NCBI RefSeq assembly: GCF_000420865.1 | Contig: NZ_ATVT01000001.1 | Span: 248,001-312,000 of the forward strand | DNA: 64,000 nucleotides | From: Butyrivibrio sp. XPD2006 | GTDB taxonomy: Bacteria; Bacillota; Clostridia; Lachnospirales; Lachnospiraceae | Direction of reading: 5' to 3' | In this document: positions 17,366 through 26,534 of the stretch, in pieces | How positions within the stretch are numbered: the stretch's first letter is position 1 | How the letters are laid out: each line of letters begins with the position of its first letter | The notes under the pieces: model-generated | Told to the model about the DNA's origin: nothing | Database searches by the model: none | Seen by the model: the letters and a program-made list of their open reading frames with translations, nothing else | Made by a program: the position numbers and the translations under genes

Positions 17366-18637
17366 ATGATTATTAAAAAGTATGTTGGAAAAACTGAAAG
17401 TGAGGCTACAGAAGAAGCCAGGAGAGAACTTGGACCGGGTATTGTTGTAATGACGGTCAAACCGTTAAGAAAAACCGGATTTTTCTCATTCTTTTCGCCT
17501 CAAAAAATCGAGGTGACTGTGGGACTTGAGGAAGAAGCCGAGAGGCCCCAGAGGACTTTTTCGCCTCAGAAGGATATTCGTCCGGCGACCAGAAAGACTG
17601 CTCCGTCAGAGGATATCGCACAGAGAGATACTATTCTTGCTTCGTCAAATATGACAGCTGCCAAAGCTCCTGATATTAAGGATGAAAACAGTGCCATTGA
17701 GGAGAAGCTTGATAATCTCAGCAATCTTCTTGAAAAGAACTTTCTCAAATCCGAGAAAGCAGAAGCTGAGCAGAGAAGTGTATCTCCTGAAAAGGCTGAG
17801 GAGCCTGAAAAGAGCAATAAGAACGAGGACATTTCCGAAGAGACAATGTCTTTTATCAAATTGCTGTATAACACGCTGATTGAGAATGAAGTTGATGAGA
17901 TTTACGTTAATCAGTTGACGGACGAGGTAGAAAAACTTGCCAAGCCCGGAATGCCTTTTGATTATGCACTCTCAAATGTATATCAGAAAATGGTCCTTAA
18001 GTTCGGCAAGTCTGAGCCTATCAAGATGGATCATGACGGACTTATGGCTGAGATTTTCATAGGACCTACAGGAGTCGGTAAGACAACAACTATAGCTAAG
18101 CTTGCTTCAGAACTTAGTGTGACTCAGCACAAGAAAGTAGCTCTGCTTACAGTTGATACATACAGAATTGCAGCTGCCGAGCAGCTTAGGACCTACGCCT
18201 CAATCCTTGAAATACCGTTCAGGGTTATATACTCAGTTGAGGAGATGAAGCAGGCGGCAGAGGACTTCAGGGACTACGATTATCTGATGGTTGATACCGC
18301 GGGTCATTCACTTCATAACGATGAACTTAAGGCCGGCGTAGAGAGCTTCATCAGAGTTCTGGAAGAAGAGATGGACTGCGAAAACTATCTTGTTCTTTCT
18401 GCAACCACAAAATATCGCGATCTTATTGAAATCGCTGATGCTTATTCTGAGATGGTTGCTTACAAGCTGATATTTACCAAGATGGATGAGACCGGTGCAA
18501 AGGGGAATCTCTACAATATCAGAATGCACACCGGATCTCCGATTGCTTATATTACAAACGGTCAGAACGTACCGGATGACATCGCTGTTTTTGATGCTCA
18601 GAGAATCGTTAAAAATCTATTGGGTGGAAAGAGCTGA
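17366..18637 (+). CDS. flhF: Flagellar SRP-type GTPase FlhF
   Basis: SRP-family GTPase that controls flagellar placement and number together with FlhG. The N-terminal B domain (~1-130, basic then Glu/Lys-rich and variable) is followed by the NG domain with P-loop GPTGVGKTTTIAKLASE (~233), VDTYRIAAAEQLRTYA, G3 DTAGH (~310) and G4 TKMD (~371). DTAGH replaces the more usual DTAGR. At 423 aa it is normal. It starts two bases after the flhA stop; flhG follows after 19 bases. Confidence 0.93.
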   Translation: MIIKKYVGKTESEATEEARRELGPGIVVMTVKPLRKTGFFSFFSPQKIEVTVGLEEEAERPQRTFSPQKDIRPATRKTAPSEDIAQRDTILASSNMTAAKAPDIKDENSAIEEKLDNLSNLLEKNFLKSEKAEAEQRSVSPEKAEEPEKSNKNEDISEETMSFIKLLYNTLIENEVDEIYVNQLTDEVEKLAKPGMPFDYALSNVYQKMVLKFGKSEPIKMDHDGLMAEIFIGPTGVGKTTTIAKLASELSVTQHKKVALLTVDTYRIAAAEQLRTYASILEIPFRVIYSVEEMKQAAEDFRDYDYLMVDTAGHSLHNDELKAGVESFIRVLEEEMDCENYLVLSATTKYRDLIEIADAYSEMVAYKLIFTKMDETGAKGNLYNIRMHTGSPIAYITNGQNVPDDIAVFDAQRIVKNLLGGKS

Positions 18638-18656
18638 ATTTGTTGGGTGTTAATAT

Positions 18657-19592
18657 ATGGATCAAGCGCAACAGTTAAGAAATATTATTAAAAATCAGAG
18701 TAAGCCTCAAAGACCTCTGGCAAGGATCATAACCGTTACCAGCGGAAAGGGAGGAGTCGGAAAGAGTAATGTAGCTATAAATCTTGCCGTTCAGTTCAGG
18801 AAGATGGGTAAAAGAGTTATCATTCTCGATGCCGACTTTGGACTTGCCAATATAGAGATAATGTTTGGCACAATTCCCAAACACAATCTGAGTGATCTTA
18901 TTTATCAGGGCAAAAATATAAAAGACATAATTACCTGGGGACCGGAAGGCGTAGGATTTATATCCGGAGGCTCCGGTATATCGGGTATGTATAATTTAAG
19001 CCGTGATTATCTTGTTTATATAATTGTCAATCTGGCTCAGCTCGATGCAATTGCTGATGTCATAATAATTGATACCGGCGCCGGAATTTCAAGTGCGGTT
19101 ATGGAATTCCTCGTGGCCAGTGGTGAGATTATTCTTGTAACCACTCCTGAGCCGACATCTATAACAGATTCGTATTCTCTTTTGAAGGCACTTAATCAAT
19201 CACCGAGGTTCTCTAGAGAAAATACAAAGGTAAAGGTGGTATCCAACAGAGTATCATCAGATGATGAGGGACAACAGCTCTTTAACAAGTTAAACGCTGT
19301 TGTTGCAAGGTATCTCAAGCTTCCTTTGACATATCTTGGCGCCATCCCGCAGGATCAGATGCTTGCAAGAAGCGTAATGCAGCAGTCACCTGTTTCTCTT
19401 CAGTATCCGAATGCTAAGTCTGTTAAGGCATTCGAGAACATCGCAGGGACTTTAATGAATCCGGGAGAAGCAACAGAGGTCAAACAGAGAGGAATGGCAG
19501 CATTCTTTTCGCATATTATTACCGGCAGGAAACTGTCAAGCACGCAGATCTCCGCAAATGCTACATCCGGAGCACCGGTTTCACCAAATTAA
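18657..19592 (+). CDS. flhG: MinD-like flagellar number regulator FlhG (FleN/YlxH)
   Basis: ParA/MinD-family ATPase that activates FlhF GTPase. Residues 2-8 are DQAQQLR, the DQAxxLR activator motif of FlhG. The deviant Walker A SGKGGVGKS lies at ~30-38 and the switch DADFGLANIEIMFG follows. At 311 aa it is slightly longer than Bacillus YlxH, with a Ser/Thr/Ala-rich tail. Distinct from the true MinD at 33327, which lacks the DQAxxLR segment. The ribosome-binding site is weak. Confidence 0.92.
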   Translation: MDQAQQLRNIIKNQSKPQRPLARIITVTSGKGGVGKSNVAINLAVQFRKMGKRVIILDADFGLANIEIMFGTIPKHNLSDLIYQGKNIKDIITWGPEGVGFISGGSGISGMYNLSRDYLVYIIVNLAQLDAIADVIIIDTGAGISSAVMEFLVASGEIILVTTPEPTSITDSYSLLKALNQSPRFSRENTKVKVVSNRVSSDDEGQQLFNKLNAVVARYLKLPLTYLGAIPQDQMLARSVMQQSPVSLQYPNAKSVKAFENIAGTLMNPGEATEVKQRGMAAFFSHIITGRKLSSTQISANATSGAPVSPN

Positions 19593-19639
19593 CATCTATC
19601 GTGTTATAATATAATTATCAAAATAATGGAGACAAATAA

Positions 19640-20362
19640 ATGCTCACTGACTACATTTCACCGGGCAACAGGGTGGAGCTAAAAGCCACAGGCAAGATTT
19701 GGATGGACGATGATTCCCGTACCAAACACATCTACATGAGCAAGATAATGGACGTTACCTCAGATGATCGCATTGAGGTGCTGATGCCTTTTGAGAGAGG
19801 CAAGATCGTTTTGTTACCTGTAGATGGCGAATACAGCATGTGCTTTTATTCTACAAGAGGCCTGTTCCAATGCTTTGCCAAAATCGTTGACAGATACCGC
19901 AGCGATAATATGTATATTCTCGTAATGGATCTGACAAGCGAACTTCAAAAGCTTCAGCGAAGGGAATACTACAGATTCAGCTGTGCGCTTGAACTTAAAT
20001 CGAGACTGTGTTCCAAAGAGGAACTTGAAGCCTTTGAGATGAACAGGAAGTATCTGGTTGACCCCGGAGAAGATCTTCAAAAGAGCGTCGTTGTTGATAT
20101 TAGCGGTGGAGGACTCAGATTTGTAGCCAATTTCCGTTATGAGGAAGGAAGCACGATATACTGCGCATATTCTCTGCCGGGGAATGTAAACAACAAAGAG
20201 TATGAAATGATCTGTAACGTGTTAAAGGTACAGGAACTGGAATCAAGACCGGGGCTTTTTGAACACCGCATCCAGTACGTGTATATTGACGAGACTTCCA
20301 GAGAAGATATCATTCATTTTATCTTTGAGGAAGAACGAAAAATCAGAAAGAAGCAGACTTAA
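19640..20362 (+). CDS. PilZ-domain flagellar brake protein (YcgR family)
   Basis: A 240-residue YcgR-like protein: an N-terminal YcgR/PilZN-type beta domain (~1-95), then a PilZ domain carrying both c-di-GMP-binding motifs, R-R-E-x-Y-R-F at ~107-113 (RxxxR) and DISGGGLRF at ~152-160 (DxSxxG). Binding of c-di-GMP and slowing of the motor is the established role of the family; here it is inferred. It sits between flhG and cheB, a place that is empty in Bacillus subtilis. GGAGAC precedes the ATG at 19640, and TATAAT-like sequence near 19605 hints at an internal promoter. Confidence 0.88.
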   Translation: MLTDYISPGNRVELKATGKIWMDDDSRTKHIYMSKIMDVTSDDRIEVLMPFERGKIVLLPVDGEYSMCFYSTRGLFQCFAKIVDRYRSDNMYILVMDLTSELQKLQRREYYRFSCALELKSRLCSKEELEAFEMNRKYLVDPGEDLQKSVVVDISGGGLRFVANFRYEEGSTIYCAYSLPGNVNNKEYEMICNVLKVQELESRPGLFEHRIQYVYIDETSREDIIHFIFEEERKIRKKQT

Positions 20363-20364
20363 TT

Positions 20365-21435
20365 ATGAAAAAAATTCTACTAATTGATGACTCTGCACTT
20401 ATGAGAACCGTCCTCAGTGATATTATTAATGCAGATTCAAGATTCCAGGTTGTTGACAAGGCCAAGGACGGAGTAGAAGGCCTTGAATTTTTGAAAAAGA
20501 ATACTTATGATGCTGTAGTTCTTGACATCAATATGCCTCGTATGGACGGTATTACGATGCTTAAGGAACTTCAGAAGAATAAGATCAAAGCCAGAATCAT
20601 GATGGCCAGCACCGATACCAAAGAAGGTGCAAAGGTTACCATGGACTGTCTGGATCTGGGCGCTCAGGATTTCGTACATAAGCCTGACAGAGCTTCGGAG
20701 TGTAGAGGAGAAGAATTCGGTAAACTGTTTATCAACACTCTTGCAGCTGTGGCAAACAGTAGACTTCCTGTAGCAACCAAGGCGTTCTCTTTCGAAGAAG
20801 CCAAGGAATCCCGCAAAGTAGTTGAGCTTGTAACAAAATCTGCAAGTAAGATCACCGGTAACAGGATTGTTGCCATAGCGAGTTCAACCGGAGGGCCGAG
20901 AGCACTTCAGTCGGTTATTCCGAAGCTTCCCAAGAATCTTAAAACACCGGTTGTACTTGTCCAGCATATGCCTGAAGGCTTTACTGCATCACTTGCAGAG
21001 AGACTTGATTCTCTTTCAGAGATCAAAGTCAAGGAAGCTGCCGAAGGCGATCAGCTTCAAGCAGGAACGGTTTATATTTCCCGAGGCGGTAAGCATATGC
21101 ACATAGTCAAAAGCGGTGGTAAGAGTACCATTCATTATGTGGACGGGCCGACAAGAGAAGGCGTAAGGCCGTGTGCAAACTTCATGTATGAATCCCTGAT
21201 GGACTCAGATTACGACGAGGTATGTTGTGTTGTTATGACCGGAATGGGAGCGGATGGTACAGAAGGAATCAAGAATCTAAAGAGCAAGAAAAAAGTACAT
21301 GTAATCGGACAGGAAGAGAGTACCTGTACCGTTTATGGAATGCCCAAAGCTGTAGCAACGGCTGGGCTTGTGGATCAGGTTGTTAAACTTGATAACATTG
21401 CCCAGGAAATAATAATGCATGTCGGTGTGAATTGA
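20365..21435 (+). CDS. cheB: Chemotaxis protein-glutamate methylesterase/deamidase CheB
   Basis: Removes methyl groups from chemoreceptors when phosphorylated by CheA. The receiver domain (~1-120, phospho-acceptor Asp in VVLDINMPRMDG) is followed by the methylesterase domain (~165-356) with catalytic Ser in ASSTGGPRAL, His in VQHMPEGFT and Asp in MTGMGADGTEG. At 356 aa it is normal. It starts two bases after the PilZ gene stop. No cheR is in the window. Confidence 0.95.
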   Translation: MKKILLIDDSALMRTVLSDIINADSRFQVVDKAKDGVEGLEFLKKNTYDAVVLDINMPRMDGITMLKELQKNKIKARIMMASTDTKEGAKVTMDCLDLGAQDFVHKPDRASECRGEEFGKLFINTLAAVANSRLPVATKAFSFEEAKESRKVVELVTKSASKITGNRIVAIASSTGGPRALQSVIPKLPKNLKTPVVLVQHMPEGFTASLAERLDSLSEIKVKEAAEGDQLQAGTVYISRGGKHMHIVKSGGKSTIHYVDGPTREGVRPCANFMYESLMDSDYDEVCCVVMTGMGADGTEGIKNLKSKKKVHVIGQEESTCTVYGMPKAVATAGLVDQVVKLDNIAQEIIMHVGVN

Positions 21436-21477
21436 GGGGTTTCATTACTTTTTTATAATTCTTTAATCTAAATTTCT

Positions 21478-21505
21478 TAAATTCCTCCATTCAGAAAGCC
21501 GATAT
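21478..21505 (+). promoter_or_regulatory. Sigma-D (FliA/sigma-28) promoter upstream of cheA
   Basis: TAAA at 21478-21481, a 16-nt spacer and GCCGATAT at 21498-21505 match the flagellar-sigma consensus exactly. It sits in the 142-base gap between cheB and cheA and should drive cheA-cheW-cheC-cheD and, by read-through, fliA itself (positive feedback). Confidence 0.85.
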
Positions 21506-21577
21506 AATGTTCAAAAGTATGCGATAATAAGTGTACAGTGTTGAACATCAATCATTTCTCATGGAGGTAAATAGGTT

Positions 21578-23695
21578 ATGGATGTTTCCCAGTATCTAAG
21601 TGTCTTTCTCGATGAAGCAAAGGAGCACCTTCAGTCTCTAAATGACAATATCATGGTTCTCGAGCAGGATCCTGAGAATGAAGATTGTATTAATGAGATC
21701 TTCAGATCGGCGCATTCTATGAAAGGTATGGCCGGAACAATGGGCTATACCAGAATGCAGAATCTTACTCATGACATGGAGGATGTATTCTCAGACGTAC
21801 GTGGCGGCAAGATTAAGATCAAATCTGCTGATATTGACGTTCTTTTGCAGTGTCTTGATGCTATTCAGGGCTATGTAGACAATATCACAGAGAATCAGGA
21901 CGAGGGTACTGAGGAGCACCAGAATATTATCAAAGCTCTGGCAGATATTAGAAACGGCACAAGCGGCGGTGGTGATGCAGCGCCTGCAGCTGAAGCTGCG
22001 CCCGCAGCAGAAGCAAGTGCAGGTGGTGATGCACCGGCAGCCGGAGCTGATGGATCTTCGGATTACAGAGCAATCAAGCTCGATCCGTCTGTAAAGTCTA
22101 CATTGGAAGAAGCTGTAGCACAGGGTAAAAAGATTTACGGTGTTACGGTTCATATTCAGGAATCCTGTATTTTGAAAGCAGCAAGAGGCTTCCTTGTATT
22201 TAAGGGCCTTGAAGAAATCGGTGAAATTGCTGTTTCCGATCCTACAACACAGGATATCGAAGATGAGAAATTTGATTTCACATTCAGTTTAATTGTTATC
22301 ACAGATGAATCAAAAGAAAAGGTTGAGGAAATAGTTAAGGCTGTTTCTGAGGTTGAAGGCTGCGAATGTGGCGAATTTGACCTTAATGGCGCAAAGAACG
22401 CCGAGGAGAAGGAAGAGGCACCTGTGGCTGCAGCACCTGCAGCAGAGGCTCCCAAACCAGCAGCAGCTCCTGCTGCTCAGACTCCTGCAGCAGCACCTGC
22501 GGCAGGCGGCGCCGGTGGCAAGAAACCGGTAGGAAAGCCTGTTGTTAACAGAACAGTCCGTGTTGATATTGAAAAACTTGACGTTCTCATGAATCTGGTA
22601 AGTGAGCTTATTATCGCCAAGAACTCACTTATTTCAGCAGCTAACACATCAGGTGTAAGTAACGGTAATGTAAACGAGCAGATTGAGTACCTTGAAAGTG
22701 TAACCACAAACCTTCATGAATCAGTTATGAAAGTTCGAATGGTTCCTATCGAGAGCGTACTTCAGAAATTCCCTCGTATGATCCGTGATCTTAATAAGAC
22801 ACTTAATAAGAAGATGGAACTGACCATGACCGGTGAAGATACAGAAATGGATCGTACCGTTGTTGATGAGATCGGTGATCCTCTTATGCATCTTATCAGA
22901 AACAGTGCCGATCATGGTATTGAGTCTGCAGAACTTCGTGCACAGCGCGGTAAACCTGAAGTTGGACAGATTTTCCTTCATGCTTTCCAGGATGGTAACA
23001 GCGTAGTTATCGAAGTAGGTGATGACGGTAACGGTATCGATGCGGAAGCAGTTAAAAATAAAGCTATTGAGAAGGGAGTTGTAACTCCTGAACAGGCAGC
23101 TCTTTTAACAGAGAAGCAGTGTGTTGAGCTTCTGTTCCATCCGGGATTCTCAACCGCCAAGCAGGTATCTGAAATTTCAGGTAGAGGCGTAGGTCTTGAC
23201 GTTGTTAAGTCAAAGGTTGAGTCCCTTTCAGGTGAAGTAACCGTCAGAACAAAGCTTGGCGAGGGATCGACATGGGTTATCAGACTTCCTCTTACACTTG
23301 CTATTATTCAGGCTCTGATGGTTATCATCGGCGAGGAGAAATATGCTATTCCTCTTGATTCCATCCAGAGTATAGAAGATGTAACTCCTTCAGATATCAA
23401 GCTTGTTGAGAATAAGGAAGTTATCAATCTTCGTGGAAGCGTTACTCCTATTATCAGACTTAATGAAGTTCTTGATACAGAGTCTACAAAGTCCACTGAT
23501 GAGGACATGGTAGTTGTAATTACCAGAAAGGGCGATCAGTCCTACGGACTTGTTATCGATGAACTCATGGGCCAGCAGGAAATCGTTATTAAACCTCTTG
23601 GCAAGTATACAGCTAAGTGCAAGCTCATAAGCGGCGCTACTATCCTTGGTGATGGTGAGATAGCACTTATCCTTGATACAAACTCAGTTATCTAA
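21578..23695 (+). CDS. cheA: Chemotaxis histidine kinase CheA
   Basis: Two-component kinase coupling chemoreceptors to CheY and CheB. Domain order: P1 HPt with phospho-His46 in FRSAHSMKGMAG; Ala/Pro linker; P2 (~165-275); second Ala/Pro linker; P3 dimerisation (~325-390); P4 ATPase with HLIRNSADHGIE, DDGNGID and GRGVGLDVV; P5 CheW-like (~570-705). At 705 aa it is typical. GGAGGT precedes ATG 21578. The two Ala/Pro-rich linkers resemble those in FliY and the Ech tails. Confidence 0.96.
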   Translation: MDVSQYLSVFLDEAKEHLQSLNDNIMVLEQDPENEDCINEIFRSAHSMKGMAGTMGYTRMQNLTHDMEDVFSDVRGGKIKIKSADIDVLLQCLDAIQGYVDNITENQDEGTEEHQNIIKALADIRNGTSGGGDAAPAAEAAPAAEASAGGDAPAAGADGSSDYRAIKLDPSVKSTLEEAVAQGKKIYGVTVHIQESCILKAARGFLVFKGLEEIGEIAVSDPTTQDIEDEKFDFTFSLIVITDESKEKVEEIVKAVSEVEGCECGEFDLNGAKNAEEKEEAPVAAAPAAEAPKPAAAPAAQTPAAAPAAGGAGGKKPVGKPVVNRTVRVDIEKLDVLMNLVSELIIAKNSLISAANTSGVSNGNVNEQIEYLESVTTNLHESVMKVRMVPIESVLQKFPRMIRDLNKTLNKKMELTMTGEDTEMDRTVVDEIGDPLMHLIRNSADHGIESAELRAQRGKPEVGQIFLHAFQDGNSVVIEVGDDGNGIDAEAVKNKAIEKGVVTPEQAALLTEKQCVELLFHPGFSTAKQVSEISGRGVGLDVVKSKVESLSGEVTVRTKLGEGSTWVIRLPLTLAIIQALMVIIGEEKYAIPLDSIQSIEDVTPSDIKLVENKEVINLRGSVTPIIRLNEVLDTESTKSTDEDMVVVITRKGDQSYGLVIDELMGQQEIVIKPLGKYTAKCKLISGATILGDGEIALILDTNSVI

Positions 23696-23745
23696 GAGTT
23701 TTGGCTGCATATTGTTGATATGAAAAAGAAAGGAAGATTATCGAT

Positions 23746-24240
23746 ATGAATGAACTTAGAGATAATAGCGAGACCGGCGAACTTATTCAGTACATTATTA
23801 TCAAGATTGATGATGAGCAATACGGAATCAACATCAAATACATAGATAACATCGTTAGGATGCAGCAGATCACCAGAGTACCAAAGGTTGATGACTATCT
23901 TAAGGGCGTTATCAATATCCGAGGCGAGATTGTTCCCGTAATGAGCGTGAGAATGAAAATGGGACTCTCTGAAGATGAGATTACCGGCAAGACCAGGATC
24001 ATTATCCTTAAGTCCGGAGAAGGAGATCTTGTAGGAATAATAGTTGACCAGGTTAACCAGGTTCTTACACTTGATTCCAAAAATGTCGAAAAGGTTCGCT
24101 ATGACGACAAGAAAGACAAAACGAACGGATCATTTGTTAATGGTGTAGGACACTATGACGGAGGTCTTGTATCTATACTTGATCTCGATGCAGTGATATC
24201 TGAGAAGGATTCAAAAGAGAAAGCATCTAATGCCGGCTGA
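23746..24240 (+). CDS. cheW: Chemotaxis coupling protein CheW
   Basis: Adaptor linking chemoreceptors to CheA. A single CheW domain spans nearly all 164 residues: IIIKIDDEQYGINIKYIDNI, RVPKVDDYLKGVINIRGEIV, then VDQVNQVLTL. AAGGAAG precedes the ATG. It lies between cheA and cheC, the usual Firmicutes order. Confidence 0.95.
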   Translation: MNELRDNSETGELIQYIIIKIDDEQYGINIKYIDNIVRMQQITRVPKVDDYLKGVINIRGEIVPVMSVRMKMGLSEDEITGKTRIIILKSGEGDLVGIIVDQVNQVLTLDSKNVEKVRYDDKKDKTNGSFVNGVGHYDGGLVSILDLDAVISEKDSKEKASNAG

Positions 24241-24254
24241 TCGGAGGATAATAT

Positions 24255-24887
24255 ATGGGTGAGATGAGTCTTGACAATCTTTCAAGTCAGTATTTTGACA
24301 TTTTGAAAGAACTAGGAAACATTGGTGCCGGAAATGCGACAACAGCTCTAGCACAGATGATCGGGACCAAGGTTGATATGGCTGTACCTCAGGTTAGGCT
24401 CCTTGATTTCAAGGATGTCGGTGATATGATGGGCGGCGCTGAGCAGATCATGGCAGGTATTTACCTTGCGGTAGAGGGCGATATTGATGGAAGCATTATG
24501 TTCCTTCTCAACAAGGTTGCTGCGAGACATCTGGTAGACAAGCTTATGGGAACAGGACCCAAATCAGAGGATGAGGAGTTTGATGAGGTTGAAATGTCAG
24601 CCCTTAAGGAAGTAGGAAATATCATCACAGGATCCTATCTGAACTCCTTATCTATGATGACAAACCTGAAAATGATTCCATCAATTCCGTACGTTGCCAT
24701 CGATATGGCTGCTGCTATCCTTAGTGTTCCGGCTATCCAATTCGGTATGATGGGCGATAAGATTCTTTTGATCGAGACACAGTTTTTCGATGAATTAAAG
24801 TTAAGCGGATACTTTATTCTTCTGCCAGATATGGATGGATACAGTAAGATTCTTTCTTCACTTGGAATGGGAGAAGTGCAGCTTTAA
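24255..24887 (+). CDS. cheC: CheY-P phosphatase CheC
   Basis: Dephosphorylates CheY-P and binds CheD. Two pseudo-repeats each carry the E-x2-N catalytic signature: KELGNIGAGNATTAL (~residue 17) and KEVGNIITGSYLNSL (~residue 118). At 210 aa it is typical. GGAGG lies before the ATG at 24255; cheD follows after 15 bases, matching the functional CheC-CheD pair. Confidence 0.95.
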   Translation: MGEMSLDNLSSQYFDILKELGNIGAGNATTALAQMIGTKVDMAVPQVRLLDFKDVGDMMGGAEQIMAGIYLAVEGDIDGSIMFLLNKVAARHLVDKLMGTGPKSEDEEFDEVEMSALKEVGNIITGSYLNSLSMMTNLKMIPSIPYVAIDMAAAILSVPAIQFGMMGDKILLIETQFFDELKLSGYFILLPDMDGYSKILSSLGMGEVQL

Positions 24888-24902
24888 ACGAAAGGGCGAC
24901 AT

Positions 24903-25388
24903 ATGAGTCAAATAATTAAGGTTGGTATGGCCGATCTGAATATTTGTGTCAGCCCTGACGGAATAACCACTTTGGGACTGGGATCCTGTGTTGGAATTGC
25001 AGTAAGGGACCCGGTCACCAAGATTGGTGGTCTGGCACATATAATGCTACCGGATTCAACTGAGATTAAGAATAATTCGAATATTCCCAAGTTTGCTGAT
25101 ACGGGAATCGAAGAGCTGATCAAGCAGATTGTGGCAAAAGGCGCAAGCAGGCAGAGACTCGTTGCCAAGATCGCGGGAGGCGCCCAGATGTTTGCATTCC
25201 AAAGCAGCAACGCACAAATGCGTGTTGGTGACAGGAATGTACAGGCTACACTCAAGAAGCTCAAGGAGATGAATATTCCGGTTCTTGCTCAGGATACCGG
25301 TGATTCCTATGGTAGAACGGTCATTTTTTATCCGGAGAACGGAAACTTTGTGATAAGGGCTGTTGGAAAGCCTGAGAAAATAATATGA
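24903..25388 (+). CDS. cheD: Chemoreceptor glutamine deamidase CheD
   Basis: Deamidates receptor glutamines and stimulates CheC. The family catalytic Cys29 (GLGSCVGIAV) and His46 (GLAHIMLPDS) are present, with AGGAQMF further on. At 161 aa it is typical. It overlaps the next gene by four bases (ATGA). Confidence 0.95.
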   Translation: MSQIIKVGMADLNICVSPDGITTLGLGSCVGIAVRDPVTKIGGLAHIMLPDSTEIKNNSNIPKFADTGIEELIKQIVAKGASRQRLVAKIAGGAQMFAFQSSNAQMRVGDRNVQATLKKLKEMNIPVLAQDTGDSYGRTVIFYPENGNFVIRAVGKPEKII

Positions 25389-25726
25389 ATACCGATATTG
25401 ATCAGATTAAAAAAGTCAATACAAAGGTTGTCACACCGCTGATAGTGCTTAGCTGTACTGCGATCATCGCGATCTTTACGTACTTTAAGCACTATCCGGC
25501 AGGAGATTTTTTTATCATTGTTTTTGCTTCAGTTGTTATCTTTCTTGTTATTGGACTGATCATTGAAAAAATGCTCAACAGATTTCTTGAGATCAACTAT
25601 GAGAAGGCTTTGGCGGAAAGACTTGAAGCAGAACGTCTCGAGGAAGAGGCAAGGGCCGCCATGGAGGCGGAAGGTGGCGAAGATATAGGAACTGGAGATG
25701 ACCAGGAGCAGCCACCTCAATTCTAA
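25385..25726 (+). CDS. Small membrane protein between cheD and fliA, unknown function
   Basis: A 113-residue protein with two hydrophobic spans (~15-34 and ~40-60), then a charged Glu/Ala/Arg helix (residues ~72-100) and an acidic Gln/Pro tail. No known domain was recognised. Its ATG overlaps the cheD stop (ATGA), so it is translationally coupled to the chemotaxis genes, and fliA begins 20 bases later. Topology predicts both termini cytosolic with the helical tail free to bind a partner. Function unknown. Confidence 0.7.
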   Translation: MNTDIDQIKKVNTKVVTPLIVLSCTAIIAIFTYFKHYPAGDFFIIVFASVVIFLVIGLIIEKMLNRFLEINYEKALAERLEAERLEEEARAAMEAEGGEDIGTGDDQEQPPQF

Positions 25727-25746
25727 AAAACTGGGGATAATGTTGC

Positions 25747-26520
25747 ATGGATGAGGCAGGCAGAAATAAATTATGGACTGAATATCATAAGACAAAATCA
25801 GCTGATATACGTGAGCAGCTGATTTTGGAGTATGCGCCTTTAGTAAAACTGGTTGCAGGGAGACTTTCCATGTACCTGGGCTTTAACGTAGAGTACGATG
25901 ATCTTGTCGGATACGGCATCTTTGGTCTTATAGATGCTATCGACAAGTTTGATCTGATGAAAGACGTAAAATTCGAAACTTATGCAAGTCTTCGTATTCG
26001 CGGTGCAATTCTTGATCAGATCAGAAAAATGGACTGGATTCCGCGTACCATAAGACAGAGGCAAAAGAAAATCGAGGCCGCCATCAGAGAAATCGAAAAA
26101 GATGGAGGTCATGTTGCTACGGATGCAGAAATCGCTGCCAAGATGGAGATAAGTGAAGACGAGTATCAGAACTGGCAGAACCAGATGAAGGTCACAGGTG
26201 TTGTATCCCTTAACGAGTTTATGGAACAGGGATCTGACATACCGGAGGACAATAACAACAGAAGCTCTTCGTTTGTAAAGCCTGAAGAGGCAATGGAAAA
26301 AGAAGAACTCAAAAAGATGTTGGCCGAGTCACTTGAAAAGCTGACAGACAAGGAAAAGAAAGTTATTCTTCTTTATTACTACGAAGAACTTACACTAAAA
26401 GAAATTGCGGAAGTGCTGGAAGTTTCAGAGTCGAGAGTATCTCAATTACACACCAGGGCACTTCAGAAAATGAGAGAAAAATTAGGAGATTATCTGGGGA
26501 TTGTGACTAATTCAAGATAA
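25747..26520 (+). CDS. fliA: Flagellar sigma factor FliA/SigD (sigma-28)
   Basis: Sigma-70-family factor for late flagellar and chemotaxis genes. Region 2 is clear (YDDLVGYGIFGLIDAIDKFD, then KFETYASLRIRGAILDQIRK), then region 3 and region 4 with the helix-turn-helix LTLKEIAEVLEVSESRVSQL. The KFETYASLRIRGAILDQIRK stretch is characteristic of the FliA/SigD/WhiG class. At 257 aa it is normal. Its presumed promoters occur at 379 and 21478 in this window. The cognate anti-sigma FlgM is not in the window. Confidence 0.95.
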   Translation: MDEAGRNKLWTEYHKTKSADIREQLILEYAPLVKLVAGRLSMYLGFNVEYDDLVGYGIFGLIDAIDKFDLMKDVKFETYASLRIRGAILDQIRKMDWIPRTIRQRQKKIEAAIREIEKDGGHVATDAEIAAKMEISEDEYQNWQNQMKVTGVVSLNEFMEQGSDIPEDNNNRSSSFVKPEEAMEKEELKKMLAESLEKLTDKEKKVILLYYYEELTLKEIAEVLEVSESRVSQLHTRALQKMREKLGDYLGIVTNSR

Positions 26521-26534
26521 TACAGAGGTGGATT

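Noticed and set aside
18294..18308. DTAGH in FlhF as an inactivating change
   Set aside because: The remaining G motifs are intact and the position after DTAG tolerates variation, so activity is not in doubt.
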